DNA of 64,000 bases. Origin: an uncultured SAR116 cluster alpha proteobacterium (lineage in GTDB: Bacteria > Pseudomonadota > Alphaproteobacteria > Puniceispirillales > Marisalimonadaceae). The notes beneath the pieces are model-generated. The model was not told the DNA's origin and searched no databases. It saw only the letters and a list, made by a program, of their open reading frames with translations. Below, piece after piece: positions 27,358-40,230 of the stretch. A program made the position numbers and the translations under genes. Each line of letters begins with the position of its first letter. Within the stretch, counting starts at the first letter, position 1. The stretch lies in contig CACBDG010000009.1 of the NCBI GenBank assembly GCA_902537945.1, forward strand, positions 1 through 64,000, in the 5' to 3' direction.

Positions 27358-28287
27358 ATGGAATTCATCTGGATTTTTGCAGCAATATTTGCCGCAGCCT
27401 GTCAAACTGCCCGTTCTGCATTTCAAAAAAATATGATCTCCAAATTAGGAGAATATGGAGCCGCCTATATTAGATTTTGTTATGCTTTACCTTTTACCTC
27501 ACTTATTTGGCTAATTTGGATAAGCATTCCAGGAAATAATATTCCTGACCTTTCTTTATATTCGCTATTTTTATGTTTATTGGGATCAATTTTTCAAGTT
27601 TTATTTACTTACGTTCTTATGAAAGTTTTTGCACATAAAAACTTTGCTACAGGAATTGCATTTTCTAAAACAGAAGTAATTCTTATTGCTTTTTTGGAGA
27701 TCATAATTCTAAGTGTTACTTTCTCTACATCTATAATGTTAGGTATAATACTAGGTGTTATATCTGTATTATTATTATCTTATGCCAAAAAAGCAGATAG
27801 CATTTTAAAAACTATTAAACTTCTAATTAACTCAACTTTATCAGTAGGTACTCTTGTTGGTCTTTTATCTGGATTACTTTTAGCTGGCTCTGTAGTTGCA
27901 TTTAGAATGTCTATTATATCAGTAGAGGGTCCCCTCTTAGATAAATCAATTTTCATTTCTTTTATAGCGATTGTTTTTCAAACTATATTGGTAGGCTTGT
28001 ATCTCGTAATAAATAAAAGAGATCAATTTTTAGCTGTTATTAAATATTGGAAACCTAGTTTGCCAGCAGGTTTATCTGGTACAGGAGCAACATTTGGGTG
28101 GTTTGTAGCATTTGGTCTAACAACAGCAGCTGAAGTAAGGGCAGTTGGGCAAATAGAATTAATTTTTTCAATTTTAATTTCAGTTATTTTTTTTAAGGAA
28201 AAGATTAAAATTACTGAACTTACAGGTATTATTTTACTTGGTTTATCAATTTTAATTATTATTTTTGAAGAAAATTTAAAATTTTAA
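27358..28287 (+). CDS. DMT/EamA-family transporter
   Basis: A ten-TM drug/metabolite-type exporter of two EamA repeats. Hydrophobic segments run the whole length; the first repeat contains FAHKNFATGIAFSKTEVILIAFLEI and the second AFGLTTAAEVRAVGQIELIFSILISVIFFKEK, the typical re-entry and closing helices. 309 residues. The substrate cannot be read from sequence; members export amino acids or other metabolites. It sits alone between asd and sdhC. Confidence 0.85.
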   Translation: MEFIWIFAAIFAAACQTARSAFQKNMISKLGEYGAAYIRFCYALPFTSLIWLIWISIPGNNIPDLSLYSLFLCLLGSIFQVLFTYVLMKVFAHKNFATGIAFSKTEVILIAFLEIIILSVTFSTSIMLGIILGVISVLLLSYAKKADSILKTIKLLINSTLSVGTLVGLLSGLLLAGSVVAFRMSIISVEGPLLDKSIFISFIAIVFQTILVGLYLVINKRDQFLAVIKYWKPSLPAGLSGTGATFGWFVAFGLTTAAEVRAVGQIELIFSILISVIFFKEKIKITELTGIILLGLSILIIIFEENLKF

Positions 28288-28352
28288 ATTTTAGATTTGA
28301 ATTTTTTATTTATTTAGTTCATTTATTTAAATAACCAAACAATGAGATTAAT

Positions 28353-28739
28353 ATGAGTAGACAAAGACCACTTTCACCACATCTTCAAATATATAAACCA
28401 CAAATAACCTCTGTCTTGTCAATTCTACACAGAGGAACGGGTATTGTATTATCAATAGGAAGTATAATTTTAGTGTTATGGATTGTAACTCTTACTTTAG
28501 GTGAAAGCACTTATTTAATGTATTCAAATATAATTAATAACTGGTTCGGCAAATTGATAATTTTTGGTTTCACTTTTGCTTTGTTTTATCATCTTAGTAA
28601 TGGTATCCGACATCTTTTTTGGGATGCTGGATATGGATATGATTTAAAACATGCCTATATTTCAGGCGTGGCTGTAATAATTTCCTCGTTATTATTGACT
28701 TTTATGACATGGTTAATAGTCTATCTCAGAATTGTTTAA
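28353..28739 (+). CDS. sdhC: Succinate dehydrogenase cytochrome b556 subunit
   Basis: A membrane anchor of complex II. The N-terminal RPLSPHLQIYKPQITSVLSILHRGTGI is the SdhC signature (quinone-site Ser and Arg). Three TM helices are at about 30-50, 65-85 and 107-127. The heme-ligand His lies in FYHLSNGIRHLFWDAG (about residues 78-93). The length of 128 residues is normal. It starts the sdhCDAB operon. Confidence 0.95.
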   Translation: MSRQRPLSPHLQIYKPQITSVLSILHRGTGIVLSIGSIILVLWIVTLTLGESTYLMYSNIINNWFGKLIIFGFTFALFYHLSNGIRHLFWDAGYGYDLKHAYISGVAVIISSLLLTFMTWLIVYLRIV

Positions 28740-28747
28740 AGAAAGTG

Positions 28748-29092
28748 ATGAAAATGCAATCTAAATCACATGGTGTAGTTCACTGGAAGTTACAAAGAAT
28801 TTCAGCAGTTGCAATGATACCCCTAATAATTTGGTTTGTCTCTTCGCTTGTTTTTAGCTTAATCAATGGCTATGACCAATCTATTAATTGGTTACAGAGT
28901 CCTCTTAACGCAACAGGTATGGTTCTTTTATTTGGAACCTTATACTTTCATGCTGCATCAGGACTGCAAGTTGTCATTGAAGATTATGTGCATAATGAGG
29001 GGTTGAAAATAATGTCTTTAATACTTATAAAATTATTATCAGTTCTTTTAGGTGTCTTATCAATTCTTTGCGTTTTGAAAATTTATTTATAA
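28748..29092 (+). CDS. sdhD: Succinate dehydrogenase hydrophobic anchor subunit
   Basis: The second membrane anchor of complex II. HWKLQRISAVAMIPLIIWF is the alphaproteobacterial SdhD N-terminus. Three TM helices follow, and YFHAASGLQVVIEDYVHNE holds the heme-side His and the quinone-site Asp-Tyr region. The ATG at 28748 (AAGAAAG just upstream) is chosen; the longer frame would overlap sdhC by about 30 bp with non-family sequence. 114 residues. Confidence 0.93.
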   Translation: MKMQSKSHGVVHWKLQRISAVAMIPLIIWFVSSLVFSLINGYDQSINWLQSPLNATGMVLLFGTLYFHAASGLQVVIEDYVHNEGLKIMSLILIKLLSVLLGVLSILCVLKIYL

Positions 29093-29107
29093 TTAGAAAG
29101 TTATTTT

Positions 29108-30898
29108 ATGTCTGAATATGAAATTGTAGATCATGAACATGATGTCGTAGTTGTTGGTGCAGGTGGTGCTGGATTAAGAGCAACTTTAGGCATGGTGTCT
29201 GGTGGGTTAAAAACTGCCTGTATTACAAAAGTTTTTCCTACAAGAAGTCATACTGTTGCAGCTCAAGGTGGTATTGGAGCTGCGCTTAATAACATGGGTG
29301 AAAATGATAGTTGGCAGTTTCATATGTATGATACAGTGAAGGGATCTGATTGGCTTGGTGACCAAGATGCTATTGAATACATGTGTAAAGAAGCTATTCC
29401 TTCTGTGACTGAATTAGAGAATTTTGGCGTTCCTTTTTCTAGAACTGAAGATGGAGAAGTTTATCAAAGACCATTTGGTGGTCACACATTAGATTATGGA
29501 AAGAAAATGGCAAGAAGAGCTTGTGCGGCTGCAGATAGGACAGGGCATGCAATTTTACACACTCTCTACCAACAGTGTCTAAAATATCAAGCTGAGTTTT
29601 TTGTAGAGTACATCGCGCTTGATCTTCTTATGGATGATAATGGCAAGTGTGTTGGGGTGCTAGCTTTATGTATGGATGATGGTAAGATTCACAGATTTAG
29701 AGGACATCAAACAGTTCTCGCTACAGGTGGTTATGGTAGAGTATATTTTTCTTGTACTTCTGCTCATACTTGTACAGGTGATGGAAATGCAATGGTTTTA
29801 CGAGCAGGCTTACCTCTTCAAGATATGGAGTTTGTTCAGTTTCACCCAACAGGCGTTTATGGTGCAGGTGTTCTTATAACAGAGGGATCAAGAGGCGAAG
29901 GTGGATATCTTACAAATTCTGAAGGTGAGAGATTTATGGAAAGATATGCACCTACGGCAAAAGACCTTGCTAGTAGAGATGTTGTATCACGATCTATGAC
30001 AATTGAAATTAATGAAGGTAGAGGTGTTGGTCCAAATAAAGATCATATATTTATGCATTTAGAACATATTGATCCAGCCACCTTACAGATGAGGTTGCCA
30101 GGCATCAGTGAAACTGCTAAAATTTTCTGTGGTGTTGATGTAACTAAGGAACCAATTCCAGTATTACCTACAGTTCATTACAATATGGGGGGAATCCCAA
30201 CTAACTATCACGGTGAAGTAGTAACAAGAAAAGGTAATGATCAAGATGCAGTTGTCTCAGGACTAATGGCTATTGGAGAAGCAGCATGTGTGTCTGTACA
30301 TGGAGCTAATAGATTGGGAACCAATTCATTATTAGATATTGTTGTTTTTGGTCGTGCTGCGGCACAAAGAGCTTTAAAAACAGTTGAAAAAGGAAGCGCT
30401 CATGCGCCTTTACCCAAAAGAGTCACAGATAAAATTTTGGCGAGACTTGATAAAGTAAGACATTCAAACGGAGATGTTTCTGTAGGTGAAGTTAGAAACT
30501 CAATGCAAAATGCAATGCAAAAACATGCAGCAGTTTTTAGATCAAATACTTCAATGAAGGAGGGTGTCGAAAAAGTTGATACTATCTCAAAGGGTATGGA
30601 TAATATTGGTATAAAAGATAGATCAATGATTTTTAATACGGACTTAGTTGAAGCTCTTGAGTTAGAAAACTTAATGCAACAAGCTATTATTACTATGAAG
30701 TCAGCAGACCAAAGAAAAGAATCGCGTGGCGCACATTCTCACGAAGACTATCCTGAAAGAGATGATAAGAATTGGATGAAACATACAATTATGTGGCTTA
30801 ACGATAAAAACAAAACTAAGCTAGATTATAGAGACGTCCACCTAAACACATTAACAAACGAAGTGGCATCAATACCTCCAGCCGCAAGAGTTTACTAA
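29108..30898 (+). CDS. sdhA: Succinate dehydrogenase flavoprotein subunit
   Basis: The catalytic subunit that oxidises succinate to fumarate. It has the FAD-binding [12 protein letters not shown] (residues about 14-25), the covalent-FAD His48 in [35 protein letters not shown], the catalytic [23 protein letters not shown] and [13 protein letters not shown]. The C-terminus [25 protein letters not shown] is standard. 596 residues, full length. Confidence 0.98.
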   Translation: MSEYEIVDHEHDVVVVGAGGAGLRATLGMVSGGLKTACITKVFPTRSHTVAAQGGIGAALNNMGENDSWQFHMYDTVKGSDWLGDQDAIEYMCKEAIPSVTELENFGVPFSRTEDGEVYQRPFGGHTLDYGKKMARRACAAADRTGHAILHTLYQQCLKYQAEFFVEYIALDLLMDDNGKCVGVLALCMDDGKIHRFRGHQTVLATGGYGRVYFSCTSAHTCTGDGNAMVLRAGLPLQDMEFVQFHPTGVYGAGVLITEGSRGEGGYLTNSEGERFMERYAPTAKDLASRDVVSRSMTIEINEGRGVGPNKDHIFMHLEHIDPATLQMRLPGISETAKIFCGVDVTKEPIPVLPTVHYNMGGIPTNYHGEVVTRKGNDQDAVVSGLMAIGEAACVSVHGANRLGTNSLLDIVVFGRAAAQRALKTVEKGSAHAPLPKRVTDKILARLDKVRHSNGDVSVGEVRNSMQNAMQKHAAVFRSNTSMKEGVEKVDTISKGMDNIGIKDRSMIFNTDLVEALELENLMQQAIITMKSADQRKESRGAHSHEDYPERDDKNWMKHTIMWLNDKNKTKLDYRDVHLNTLTNEVASIPPAARVY

Positions 30899-30914
30899 TT
30901 AAGAGGAGAATTTT

Positions 30915-31694
30915 GTGGCTGAATTTGCCCTACCGAAGCATTCCAAAATTGTTAAGGGTATTGACTACCCGATAAATAGCCAAGCTAAAAATACAAAAAA
31001 AATTAATGTATATAGATGGTCACCAGATGATGATGAAAATCCAAGAATAGACAGCTATACCATTGATTTAGATCATTGTGGTCCTATGGTTTTAGATGCC
31101 TTAATAAAAATTAAACAGGAAATAGACTCAAGTTTAACTTTTAGAAGATCTTGTAGAGAAGGAATTTGTGGTTCTTGTTCTATGAATATAGATGGCACAA
31201 ACACACTCGCTTGTTTGAAGTCAATTGATGAGGTTAAAGGGGACATAAATATATATCCTTTACCTCATATGGAAGTTATTAAGGATTTAGTACCCGACTT
31301 GTCTAAAGCATATGAACAATTAACATCAGTCAAACCATGGTTGCAAAGCAAATCTGACCCGGAAAAGGGGAAATCTAGAAAACAATCACCAAAAGAACGT
31401 GAAAAAATTGATGGATTGTGGGAATGTGTTCTTTGTTTTTCATGTTCAACCTCTTGCCCTTCTTATTGGTGGAATGGGGACAAATATTTAGGTCCCGCTG
31501 TTTTATTACAGGCATATAGATGGATAGCTGATAGTAGAGATGAAAACACTGAACAAAGACTTGAAGAGCTCGAAGATTCTTTTAAGCTTTATCGTTGTCA
31601 TACTATTATGAATTGTACTAAGACTTGTCCTAAGGGTTTGAATCCAGCTAAAGCGATAGGCGAAATTAAGAAACTTCAACTTGAAAGAAGGTAA
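30915..31694 (+). CDS. sdhB: Succinate dehydrogenase iron-sulfur subunit
   Basis: Carries electrons from FAD to quinone. The [2Fe-2S] cysteines lie in [24 protein letters not shown], and the [4Fe-4S]/[3Fe-4S] ligands in [17 protein letters not shown] and [17 protein letters not shown]. 259 residues, as usual. The start is GTG with GAGGAG about 7 bp upstream. It closes the sdh operon; zapE follows 29 bp later. Confidence 0.97.
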   Translation: MAEFALPKHSKIVKGIDYPINSQAKNTKKINVYRWSPDDDENPRIDSYTIDLDHCGPMVLDALIKIKQEIDSSLTFRRSCREGICGSCSMNIDGTNTLACLKSIDEVKGDINIYPLPHMEVIKDLVPDLSKAYEQLTSVKPWLQSKSDPEKGKSRKQSPKEREKIDGLWECVLCFSCSTSCPSYWWNGDKYLGPAVLLQAYRWIADSRDENTEQRLEELEDSFKLYRCHTIMNCTKTCPKGLNPAKAIGEIKKLQLERR

Positions 31695-31723
31695 ATTTTA
31701 AGGCTTTTTGTACGGCTAATATT

Positions 31724-32794
31724 TTGAATATAAATAAAGAAAAGTCACAAAGTCTAATTGCTTCAAACAAATCAATAATATTTGATGCTGGTCAAATATT
31801 TGTAGCGAAGTTTTTTGATAATTTACTAATAAAATTCGCCAAATTTCAAACTGAAAATTTTATCTCTAAAATTTTTACAAAAAATAATACTAAAGAGATT
31901 AAAGGTCTTTATCTTTATGGTGGTGTTGGTAGAGGTAAATCAATGATGATGGATTTATTTTTTCACCAAGTTCAAATAAAAGAAAAAAGACGCTTACACT
32001 TTCATGATTTTATGAAGGAAGTTCATCAAAGAATTCTTGAAAAAAGAAAAATAGAAAAAAATAAAGACACAGTTCTATTAGTAGGACAAGATTTGGCCAC
32101 GAAAGCAAAATTACTGTGTTTTGATGAAATGGAGGTAAAAGATATTGCAGATGCGATGATTTTATCTCGTTTATTTGAAGTTATGTTTGCACAGGGTACA
32201 ATATTAGTTACGACATCAAACCAACCACCGGATGGTCTATACAAAGATGGATTGCATAGAGATAGAATTTTACCATTTATAGAAAATTTAAAACTTAAAA
32301 CTGATATTGTTAAAATTCCAGAAGGTGAGGATTGGAGAAAGAGATCTCTTAGTGGGCAAAAATATTGGTTAAGTCCAGTTAATAAAACAAATAAAGAAAA
32401 AATTAATGAGATATTTAAAACCTTATCTATAGGTTTTGAGATAATATCTGAAAATGTTGAGGTGTCCGGAAGAAAAATAAATATTCCAGAAGTTGCTGCA
32501 GGTGTTGCAAGAATCAGTTTTGATGATTTATGTAATAAACCATTGGCCGCTGCCGATTATATTGAAATAGCACTAAGATATAAAGGTATTATTATAGATA
32601 ACATACCAAACTTGAATGATAATCTTCGAAATGAAACTAGAAGATTCATATGGTTAATAGACGCTCTTTATGATAAAAATTGTTTCCTTATTGCCAATGC
32701 AAAAGCTGATTTTTCTGATATATACACGGGCGAACATTGGAAGTTTGAATTTCAAAGAACTATTTCAAGAATAACTGAAATGTCACAAATTTAA
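31724..32794 (+). CDS. zapE: Cell division ATPase ZapE (AFG1-like)
   Basis: An AFG1/ZapE-family P-loop ATPase. E. coli ZapE affects Z-ring stability, and the mitochondrial homologue Afg1 is linked to respiratory-chain quality control. Visible are GLYLYGGVGRGKSMMMDLFF (Walker A near residue 67), HFHDFMKEVHQRI, LLCFDEMEVKDIADAMIL (Walker B) and TTSNQPPDGLYKDGLHRDRILPFI. The start is TTG with no strong ribosome site, so it is uncertain. Its place between sdh and mdh is conserved in alphaproteobacteria. Confidence 0.92.
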   Translation: MNINKEKSQSLIASNKSIIFDAGQIFVAKFFDNLLIKFAKFQTENFISKIFTKNNTKEIKGLYLYGGVGRGKSMMMDLFFHQVQIKEKRRLHFHDFMKEVHQRILEKRKIEKNKDTVLLVGQDLATKAKLLCFDEMEVKDIADAMILSRLFEVMFAQGTILVTTSNQPPDGLYKDGLHRDRILPFIENLKLKTDIVKIPEGEDWRKRSLSGQKYWLSPVNKTNKEKINEIFKTLSIGFEIISENVEVSGRKINIPEVAAGVARISFDDLCNKPLAAADYIEIALRYKGIIIDNIPNLNDNLRNETRRFIWLIDALYDKNCFLIANAKADFSDIYTGEHWKFEFQRTISRITEMSQI

Positions 32795-32838
32795 AAGTTA
32801 ATAACATATATTCTGGCCTTGATGCACTTTAAAAAAAA

Positions 32839-32854
32839 GTCTAAAAGATTAGAC
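32839..32854. promoter_or_regulatory. Short inverted repeat upstream of mdh
   Basis: A perfect six-base inverted repeat, GTCTAA and TTAGAC, separated by AAGA, lies in the 122 bp gap between zapE and mdh. It has no T run, so it is not a typical terminator. It could be an operator or mRNA hairpin, or chance. Confidence 0.25.
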
Positions 32855-32889
32855 AATAATAACAATTTAAATTTAGATTAATATATTAA

Positions 32890-33870
<981 letters not shown>

Positions 33871-33894
33871 GCTAAGAACAGAAAGGTTTAAGTT

Positions 33895-35061
33895 TTGGAT
33901 ATTCACGAACACCAAGCCAAAGATTTATTAAGACAATATGATATTCCTACGCCCTCTGGATACGTTGCATTCACAATTGACGAAGCTATAAAAGCAGCAA
34001 AAAAACTACCAGGGCCAATTTTTGTTGTTAAAGCTCAAATACACGCTGGCGGAAGGGGAAAAGCTGGTGGCGTAAAAGTTGTAAAAGATTTAGATGAAGT
34101 TAAAAACTCAGCTGAGGCAATTCTAGGGAAAAAATTAATTACCCATCAAACAGGTTCTGAAGGAAAATTAGTTCAAAGGCTTTATATTGAAGATGGATGT
34201 AACATAAAAGCTGAATACTACTTTTCAATGGTCATAGATCGAGTAACTAGTAGAGTATCAATAATAGCTTCTACTGAGGGAGGCATGGACATTGAAAAAG
34301 TAGCCAAAGAAAATCCTGAAAAAATCTTATCCTTTAACATAGATCCAACAATTGGCTTTCAACCCTTTCACTCAAGATTAATAGCTAATGAACTTAAATT
34401 AAAAGATACTAGTTTTAAACAAGCAGGTAAATTTTTTAATCAATTATATAAACTCTTTATCGAAAAAGATGCTAGTTTATTAGAAATTAACCCTCTTGTA
34501 TTAACTTCTGAAAATAGTTTAATCGCTCTTGATGCAAAGATGTCTTTTGACAATAATGCCTTATTCAAACACCCTGATATATTGTCACTAAGAGACGAAA
34601 CTGAAGAGGATCCTGCTGAAATATTAGCTAGCAAATTTGATTTAGCATATATAAAACTTGATGGAACAATAGGCTGTTTAGTCAATGGTGCTGGTCTTGC
34701 CATGGCTACAATGGACATTATCAAACTTAAAGGAGCCTCTCCAGCAAACTTTTTAGATGTTGGAGGAAGTGCTACTAAGGAAAAAGTTACTGAAGCCTTT
34801 AAAATCATTTTATCTGATGCAGCTGTAGAAGGTATTTTAGTAAATATTTTTGGAGGGATTATGCGCTGCGATATTATTGCTAGTGGAGTAGTTGCAGCTG
34901 CTAAAACACTCTCATTATCCAAACCTTTGGTTGTTAGATTAGCTGGTACAAATGTAGAAGAAGGAAAAAAGATACTTAGGGATTCTGGATTAAAAATAAT
35001 ACCTGCGGATGACTTAGATGATGCGGCAATGAAAATTGTAAGTGCTGTTAAAGGAGATTAA
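33895..35061 (+). CDS. sucC: Succinyl-CoA synthetase beta subunit
   Basis: The ATP-grasp subunit of succinyl-CoA ligase. [25 protein letters not shown] is the standard N-terminus, with the nucleotide-binding segment [18 protein letters not shown]. The C-terminal half has [28 protein letters not shown] and [13 protein letters not shown]. 388 residues. The start is TTG with AAGG upstream. sucD follows almost directly (4 bp). Confidence 0.97.
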   Translation: MDIHEHQAKDLLRQYDIPTPSGYVAFTIDEAIKAAKKLPGPIFVVKAQIHAGGRGKAGGVKVVKDLDEVKNSAEAILGKKLITHQTGSEGKLVQRLYIEDGCNIKAEYYFSMVIDRVTSRVSIIASTEGGMDIEKVAKENPEKILSFNIDPTIGFQPFHSRLIANELKLKDTSFKQAGKFFNQLYKLFIEKDASLLEINPLVLTSENSLIALDAKMSFDNNALFKHPDILSLRDETEEDPAEILASKFDLAYIKLDGTIGCLVNGAGLAMATMDIIKLKGASPANFLDVGGSATKEKVTEAFKIILSDAAVEGILVNIFGGIMRCDIIASGVVAAAKTLSLSKPLVVRLAGTNVEEGKKILRDSGLKIIPADDLDDAAMKIVSAVKGD

Positions 35062-35065
35062 CCAG

Positions 35066-35947
35066 ATGTCTGTATTGATTAATAAAGATACAAAAGTTAT
35101 TTGCCAAGGATTTACTGGAGGGCAAGGAACTTTCCATTCAGAGCAAGCAATAGCATACGGAACTAAAATGGTTGGAGGAGTTACCCCAGGTAAGGGTGGA
35201 ACTAAACATCTAGATCTTCCCGTTTTCAATACTGTCCAAGAATGTGTTGAAGAAGTTAATCCTGATGCAACAGTTATATATGTTCCTCCTCCTTTTGCAG
35301 CTGATTCAATACTAGAAGCAATATCATCAAAAATTCCATTAATAATTTGTATTACGGAAGGTATACCAGTACAAGACATGATAAAAGTTAAACAATTTTT
35401 GAAACAGTCAAAATCCAGACTTATTGGGCCTAACTGCCCAGGTGTAATCACCCCTGGTCAATGCAAAATTGGAATTATGCCAGGACATATTCATACTCCT
35501 GGCAAAATAGGAATTGTATCTAGATCTGGAACATTAACTTATGAAGCTGTTTCACAAACCACAGTCACTGGTTTAGGGCAATCAACATGTATTGGAATTG
35601 GTGGTGATCCTATTAATGGAACAAATTTCATAGACTGCTTAGATATGTTTCTTAATGATGAGCAAACAGAAGCAATATTGATGATTGGTGAAATTGGTGG
35701 AAACGCTGAAGAAGAAGCAGCAAATTTCTTTAAAAATCATAAAATTAAAAAACCAATAGCAGGATTCATTGCTGGAAAAACTGCTCCTCCAGGAAGAACA
35801 ATGGGCCATGCCGGTGCAATAGTTAGTGGTGGAAGTGGAAGTGCAGATGCCAAAGTTAAAGTCATGAGTGATTGTGGGTTTGTCATGTCTGAATCTCCGT
35901 CAGGTTTGGGTAAAGCAGTTGTAAAAGCAATAGAAGAATGGAAATAA
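35066..35947 (+). CDS. sucD: Succinyl-CoA synthetase alpha subunit
   Basis: Binds CoA and carries the phospho-histidine. [33 protein letters not shown] is the family N-terminus; [20 protein letters not shown] and the active-site His in [14 protein letters not shown] are present. The ATG at 35066 is chosen because AAGGAGA lies 8-14 bp upstream and conserved sequence starts here; the longer frame overlaps sucC. 293 residues. Confidence 0.97.
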   Translation: MSVLINKDTKVICQGFTGGQGTFHSEQAIAYGTKMVGGVTPGKGGTKHLDLPVFNTVQECVEEVNPDATVIYVPPPFAADSILEAISSKIPLIICITEGIPVQDMIKVKQFLKQSKSRLIGPNCPGVITPGQCKIGIMPGHIHTPGKIGIVSRSGTLTYEAVSQTTVTGLGQSTCIGIGGDPINGTNFIDCLDMFLNDEQTEAILMIGEIGGNAEEEAANFFKNHKIKKPIAGFIAGKTAPPGRTMGHAGAIVSGGSGSADAKVKVMSDCGFVMSESPSGLGKAVVKAIEEWK

Positions 35948-36016
35948 CTTGATTTAATTGTTAAGTTTTTGTTTATTGTATTTTAGGCATATTACACTAT
36001 AAAAGGATTAAAAACC

Positions 36017-38911
36017 ATGAATGATCAAAGCTCTGACCAAAGCTTTCTTTCTGGTGCCAATGCTACCTTCATAAATGATTTGTATAAAGAATGGAAAGAA
36101 AACTCAAATTCAGTTCCAAAGGAATGGGATTTATGGTTTAAAGCAAATGCAGACGATAATTTATTAGATGAAGGACCTAGTTGGGCTAAAAAAAACAGTA
36201 AGGTAATTGGAGCTGTCGATACTATTGAAAGTGTAAAAGCAGTTGCCCGAGGAATAGCAGGAAAAGGCAATTTATCTGCTACAGATCTGAGAGCAGCAAC
36301 AACCGACTCAATTAGAGCTATTATGCTTATTAGAGCTTACAGGATTAATGGACATCTTTTAGCTAAATTAGATCCCCTCAATTTACAAGAACAGAACATT
36401 CATCCTGAACTAGATCCTAAAACTTATGGATTTACTGATGATGACTGGGATAGACCAATATTTATAGACTATGTCCTAGGTATGGAGTCAGCTACCCTCA
36501 AACAAATAATGGAAATAGTAAAAGAGACTTATTGTGGTTCCATAGGAATTGAATTTATGCATGTTCAGGATCCAGCTCAGAAAGCATGGATACAAGAAAG
36601 GATTGAGTCAATTCGTAATGCTACAGAATTCACTAATAGAGGTAAAAAGGCTATATACGAACGTTTAGTTGGAGCAGAAACATTCGAACAATTTCTTCAC
36701 AAAAAATATGCGGGAACTAAAAGATTTGGACTTGATGGGTCTGAGTCAGTAGTACCTGCAATAGAGCAAATACTGAAACGTGGTAGCCAATTAGGAATGA
36801 AAGAAGTTGTGATAGCAATGGCTCACAGGGGTAGACTCAACCTACTATACAATATCTTAAACAAACCTTTTCGCGCGATTATCTCTGAATTTTTAGGTAA
36901 TCAAGCAAATCCAGAAGAAGCTGGAGGCTCAGGAGATGTTAAATACCATATGGGTGCTTCAGCTGACAGAGAATTTGATGGGAAAACTGTTCACTTATCT
37001 CTGCAAGCCAATCCCTCACATTTAGAGGTTGTAGCACCTGTTGTAATAGGAAGAGTACGAGCAAAACAAAATCAACACAATGATACTAATGATAGGCTAT
37101 CGGTATTAGGAATTGTTCTACACGGTGATGCTGCTTTTGCAGGTCAGGGAATAGTCGCTGAAACTTTTGATTTCTCTGGACTTAGAGGATACAGGACTGG
37201 TGGGACAATCCATATAGTTGTGAATAATCAAATTGGGTTTACTACTAGCCCAAATTACTCTCGTTCTAGTCCTTACTGTACGGATGTAGCTAAAATGGTA
37301 ATGGCTCCTATAATGCATATAAATGGAGATGATCCTGAGGCTGTTGTGCACGCCTCTAGAATTGCAACTGAATTCAGGCAAAAATTTGCGTGTGACGTAG
37401 TGCTAGATATTATAAGTTATCGACGTTATGGTCACAATGAAGGTGATGAACCGGCTTTTACTCAACCGTTAATGTATAAAACAATAGGTTCTCACGATAG
37501 CATCAGTAAAATTTATGCACAAAAGCTTGTTAATCAGGGAATTATAACTCAAAAAGAAGCTAAAGACGAAGTTGAAAATCACAATAATTATTTAGAAAAA
37601 GAATTTATAGCTGGCTCAAGTTACAAACCTAACAAGGCTGACTGGTTAGAAGGGCAATGGTCAAACTTAAGAACAGCTCACGGCGACGCAAGAAGAGGTG
37701 AAACTTCTGTTTCAACAGAAATACTAAAAGAAATTGGAAAGGCAATTACTACTGTTCCCAAAGGTTTTCAAATTAATAAAAAATTATCAAGAGTTATTGA
37801 TGCTCGCAAAAAAGCTATCGAGAGTGGAGAAGGAATTGATTGGTCAACTGCAGAACATCTCGCATTTGGCTCGTTGCTTTTGGAAGGTCATCCAGTAAGA
37901 CTATCTGGTCAGGATAGTTGTAGAGGAACTTTTTCTCAAAGACACTCAGTCTTCATAGATCAAATTTCTGAAAAAAGGTACACTCCTTTAAATAATATAA
38001 AAGACAAACAAGAAACATTCGAAGTAATTGATTCACCATTGTCAGAAGCCTCTGTACTTGGATTTGAATATGGTTTTTCTTTGACTGAACCAACAGCTTT
38101 AGTAATGTGGGAGGCACAATTTGGAGATTTCGCCAATGGCGCTCAAGTCATAGTTGACCAATTTATTTCAAGTGGTGAAGCAAAATGGTTAAGAATGTCA
38201 GGTTTAGTTATGCTTTTACCACATGGTTACGAAGGTCAAGGACCAGAGCATTCATCGGCCAGATTAGAGAGATATTTACAGCTTTGTGGTGAAGATAATA
38301 TGCAGGTACTGAATTGTAGCACACCTGCAAACTATTTTCATGCGCTACGAAGGCAACTAAAACGAGATTTTCGAAAACCACTGATAATTATGACCCCAAA
38401 GAGTTTGCTTAGACATAAAATGTGCATATCTAGTTTATCAGACATGTCAGAACAAACTGCCTTTAGAAGAGTCATTAGAGATCCAAATGTAAAACTCAAA
38501 GATAGTGAAATAAAAAGAGTAGTAATTTGTTCAGGGAAAGTTTTTTATAATTTATTAGAAGAAAGAGAAAAAAGAAAAATTAATAATATTCGAATACTTA
38601 GACTAGAACAAATTTATCCTTTTCCTTCTAAAACATTAAAAGAAATGTTATCAAAAACTCCAAGTGCTGAAGTTGTGTGGTGTCAGGAAGAGCCAAAGAA
38701 TATGGGAGCATGGTTTTTTGTAGATAGAAGGATAGAGCAAGTACTGGTTGATATTAAAGCTAAGTTAACAAGACCAATTTATGCAGGAAGATTAGAAGCT
38801 GCTTCCCCAGCAACAGGCTCTTTTTCCAGACACAACAAAGAGCAAAATGATTTAGTTAATGATGCTCTGGAATTGACGACAAAGAAAGCTAGCCAACATG
38901 CAGCAGAATAG
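36017..38911 (+). CDS. sucA: 2-oxoglutarate dehydrogenase E1 component
   Basis: Thiamin-diphosphate decarboxylase of the 2-oxoglutarate dehydrogenase complex. The N-terminal [17 protein letters not shown] segment, which in E1o contacts E2, is present. The body has [72 protein letters not shown] (ThDP site) and [23 protein letters not shown]. 964 residues, full length. It ends 8 bp before the sucB ATG. Its partner E2 has an unusual domain order, so the E1-E2 contact here is of interest. Confidence 0.97.
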   Translation: MNDQSSDQSFLSGANATFINDLYKEWKENSNSVPKEWDLWFKANADDNLLDEGPSWAKKNSKVIGAVDTIESVKAVARGIAGKGNLSATDLRAATTDSIRAIMLIRAYRINGHLLAKLDPLNLQEQNIHPELDPKTYGFTDDDWDRPIFIDYVLGMESATLKQIMEIVKETYCGSIGIEFMHVQDPAQKAWIQERIESIRNATEFTNRGKKAIYERLVGAETFEQFLHKKYAGTKRFGLDGSESVVPAIEQILKRGSQLGMKEVVIAMAHRGRLNLLYNILNKPFRAIISEFLGNQANPEEAGGSGDVKYHMGASADREFDGKTVHLSLQANPSHLEVVAPVVIGRVRAKQNQHNDTNDRLSVLGIVLHGDAAFAGQGIVAETFDFSGLRGYRTGGTIHIVVNNQIGFTTSPNYSRSSPYCTDVAKMVMAPIMHINGDDPEAVVHASRIATEFRQKFACDVVLDIISYRRYGHNEGDEPAFTQPLMYKTIGSHDSISKIYAQKLVNQGIITQKEAKDEVENHNNYLEKEFIAGSSYKPNKADWLEGQWSNLRTAHGDARRGETSVSTEILKEIGKAITTVPKGFQINKKLSRVIDARKKAIESGEGIDWSTAEHLAFGSLLLEGHPVRLSGQDSCRGTFSQRHSVFIDQISEKRYTPLNNIKDKQETFEVIDSPLSEASVLGFEYGFSLTEPTALVMWEAQFGDFANGAQVIVDQFISSGEAKWLRMSGLVMLLPHGYEGQGPEHSSARLERYLQLCGEDNMQVLNCSTPANYFHALRRQLKRDFRKPLIIMTPKSLLRHKMCISSLSDMSEQTAFRRVIRDPNVKLKDSEIKRVVICSGKVFYNLLEEREKRKINNIRILRLEQIYPFPSKTLKEMLSKTPSAEVVWCQEEPKNMGAWFFVDRRIEQVLVDIKAKLTRPIYAGRLEAASPATGSFSRHNKEQNDLVNDALELTTKKASQHAAE

Positions 38912-38919
38912 GTTATTTG

Positions 38920-40209
38920 ATGAACAATAAAAATAAAATTGTTCAGAAGTTAGCAATGCCTTCAGCCGCAAAGCTTATAGAAGAAAAAAACTTAGACATA
39001 AATACTGTAATAGGCACTGGTGTTGATGGAAGAGTTACAAAAGGGGATGTTCTTCTTCACTTAAACTTAATCAAAAATAATAAAATCGAGGAAGAAACTT
39101 CTAAACCTCAAAAAAATATTCTTAAAAGAAAGGAAAATGGTATGGATGTCTTAGTACCAGTTTTAGGAGAATCTGTTGTAGAGGCAACTGTTTCCAAATG
39201 GATAAAGCAACAAGGAGACTATGTAGAAGTTGACGATCCAATTGTAGAATTGGAAACAGATAAGGTAACATTAGAAGTTCCTGCCTCTATTTCAGGAATA
39301 TTAGAAAACACTCTTGTTTCTGAGGGAGACACAGTAGAAGTTGGAGCTTTACTAGGAACGATAATTGCTGGAGAAAAGCCCAATAAAAAAGAAGAAGTTT
39401 CTGAAGAACTAAAAGTTAAAGATTTAGAAAAAGAAAAACCAGCTACAAATAAACTTGAGACTATATCTAATGACCAAGTAATTGAAAAAAGACAGAATGA
39501 GGATAATGTTAATCTTGAAGAGAGAATTCCGATGTCTCGTCTTCGCCAAGCTATAGCAAGGAGATTAAAAGAAGCTCAGAACACAGCTGCGATGTTAACA
39601 ACATACAATGAAGTTGATATGTCAGCACTAATGGAAATGAGAAAGAATTATCAAGAAAGCTTTGAAAAAAAGAATGGTGTTAGACTTGGATATATGAGTT
39701 TTTTTGTCAAAGCATCTATAGACGCGTTAAATCAATTTCCAGCTGTGAATGCGGAAATTGACGGTAATGACATTATTTATAAGAATTATTATAATATAGG
39801 AGTGGCCGTTGGAACATCCCAAGGTTTGGTTGTTCCTGTTCTAAAAAATGCAGACAAAATGTCTTTTGGTGAAACTGAAACAACAATTGCTGAGTTTGGC
39901 AAAAGAGCTAAAGAAGGTAATTTAGCAATGGCTGACATGGCAGGTGGAACTTTTACTATTTCAAATGGTGGTGTCTACGGATCATTGATGTCTTCACCAA
40001 TTTTGAACCCACCTCAATCCGGTATATTAGGAATGCACAAAATTCAAAAAAGACCAGTGGCAATAGGAGATAACATTGAGATTAGGCCAATGATGTATCT
40101 GGCGCTTTCTTATGATCATAGAATTATTGATGGACGAGAAGCAGTATCTTTTTTAGTAAGGATTAAAGAAATTATAGAAGATCCAAGACGTCTTGTAGTA
40201 GGCGCTTAA
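38920..40209 (+). CDS. sucB: Dihydrolipoyl succinyltransferase E2 with permuted domains
   Basis: The E2 core of the 2-oxoglutarate dehydrogenase complex. Residues 11-49 are a peripheral-subunit-binding domain ([15 protein letters not shown], then [17 protein letters not shown]). A charged linker (50-74) follows, then a lipoyl domain at about 75-150 with the lipoylated Lys115 in [13 protein letters not shown] long Lys/Glu-rich linker (151-200) has no second binding domain. The catalytic domain runs from about 202 to the end, with [10 protein letters not shown] (His400, Asp404). Normal E2 order is lipoyl, binding domain, catalytic; here the first two are swapped. A TTG one codon upstream is an alternative start. 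Confidence 0.95.
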   Translation: MNNKNKIVQKLAMPSAAKLIEEKNLDINTVIGTGVDGRVTKGDVLLHLNLIKNNKIEEETSKPQKNILKRKENGMDVLVPVLGESVVEATVSKWIKQQGDYVEVDDPIVELETDKVTLEVPASISGILENTLVSEGDTVEVGALLGTIIAGEKPNKKEEVSEELKVKDLEKEKPATNKLETISNDQVIEKRQNEDNVNLEERIPMSRLRQAIARRLKEAQNTAAMLTTYNEVDMSALMEMRKNYQESFEKKNGVRLGYMSFFVKASIDALNQFPAVNAEIDGNDIIYKNYYNIGVAVGTSQGLVVPVLKNADKMSFGETETTIAEFGKRAKEGNLAMADMAGGTFTISNGGVYGSLMSSPILNPPQSGILGMHKIQKRPVAIGDNIEIRPMMYLALSYDHRIIDGREAVSFLVRIKEIIEDPRRLVVGA

Positions 40210-40230
40210 TGTGAAAATTGAAGGTGTTAA

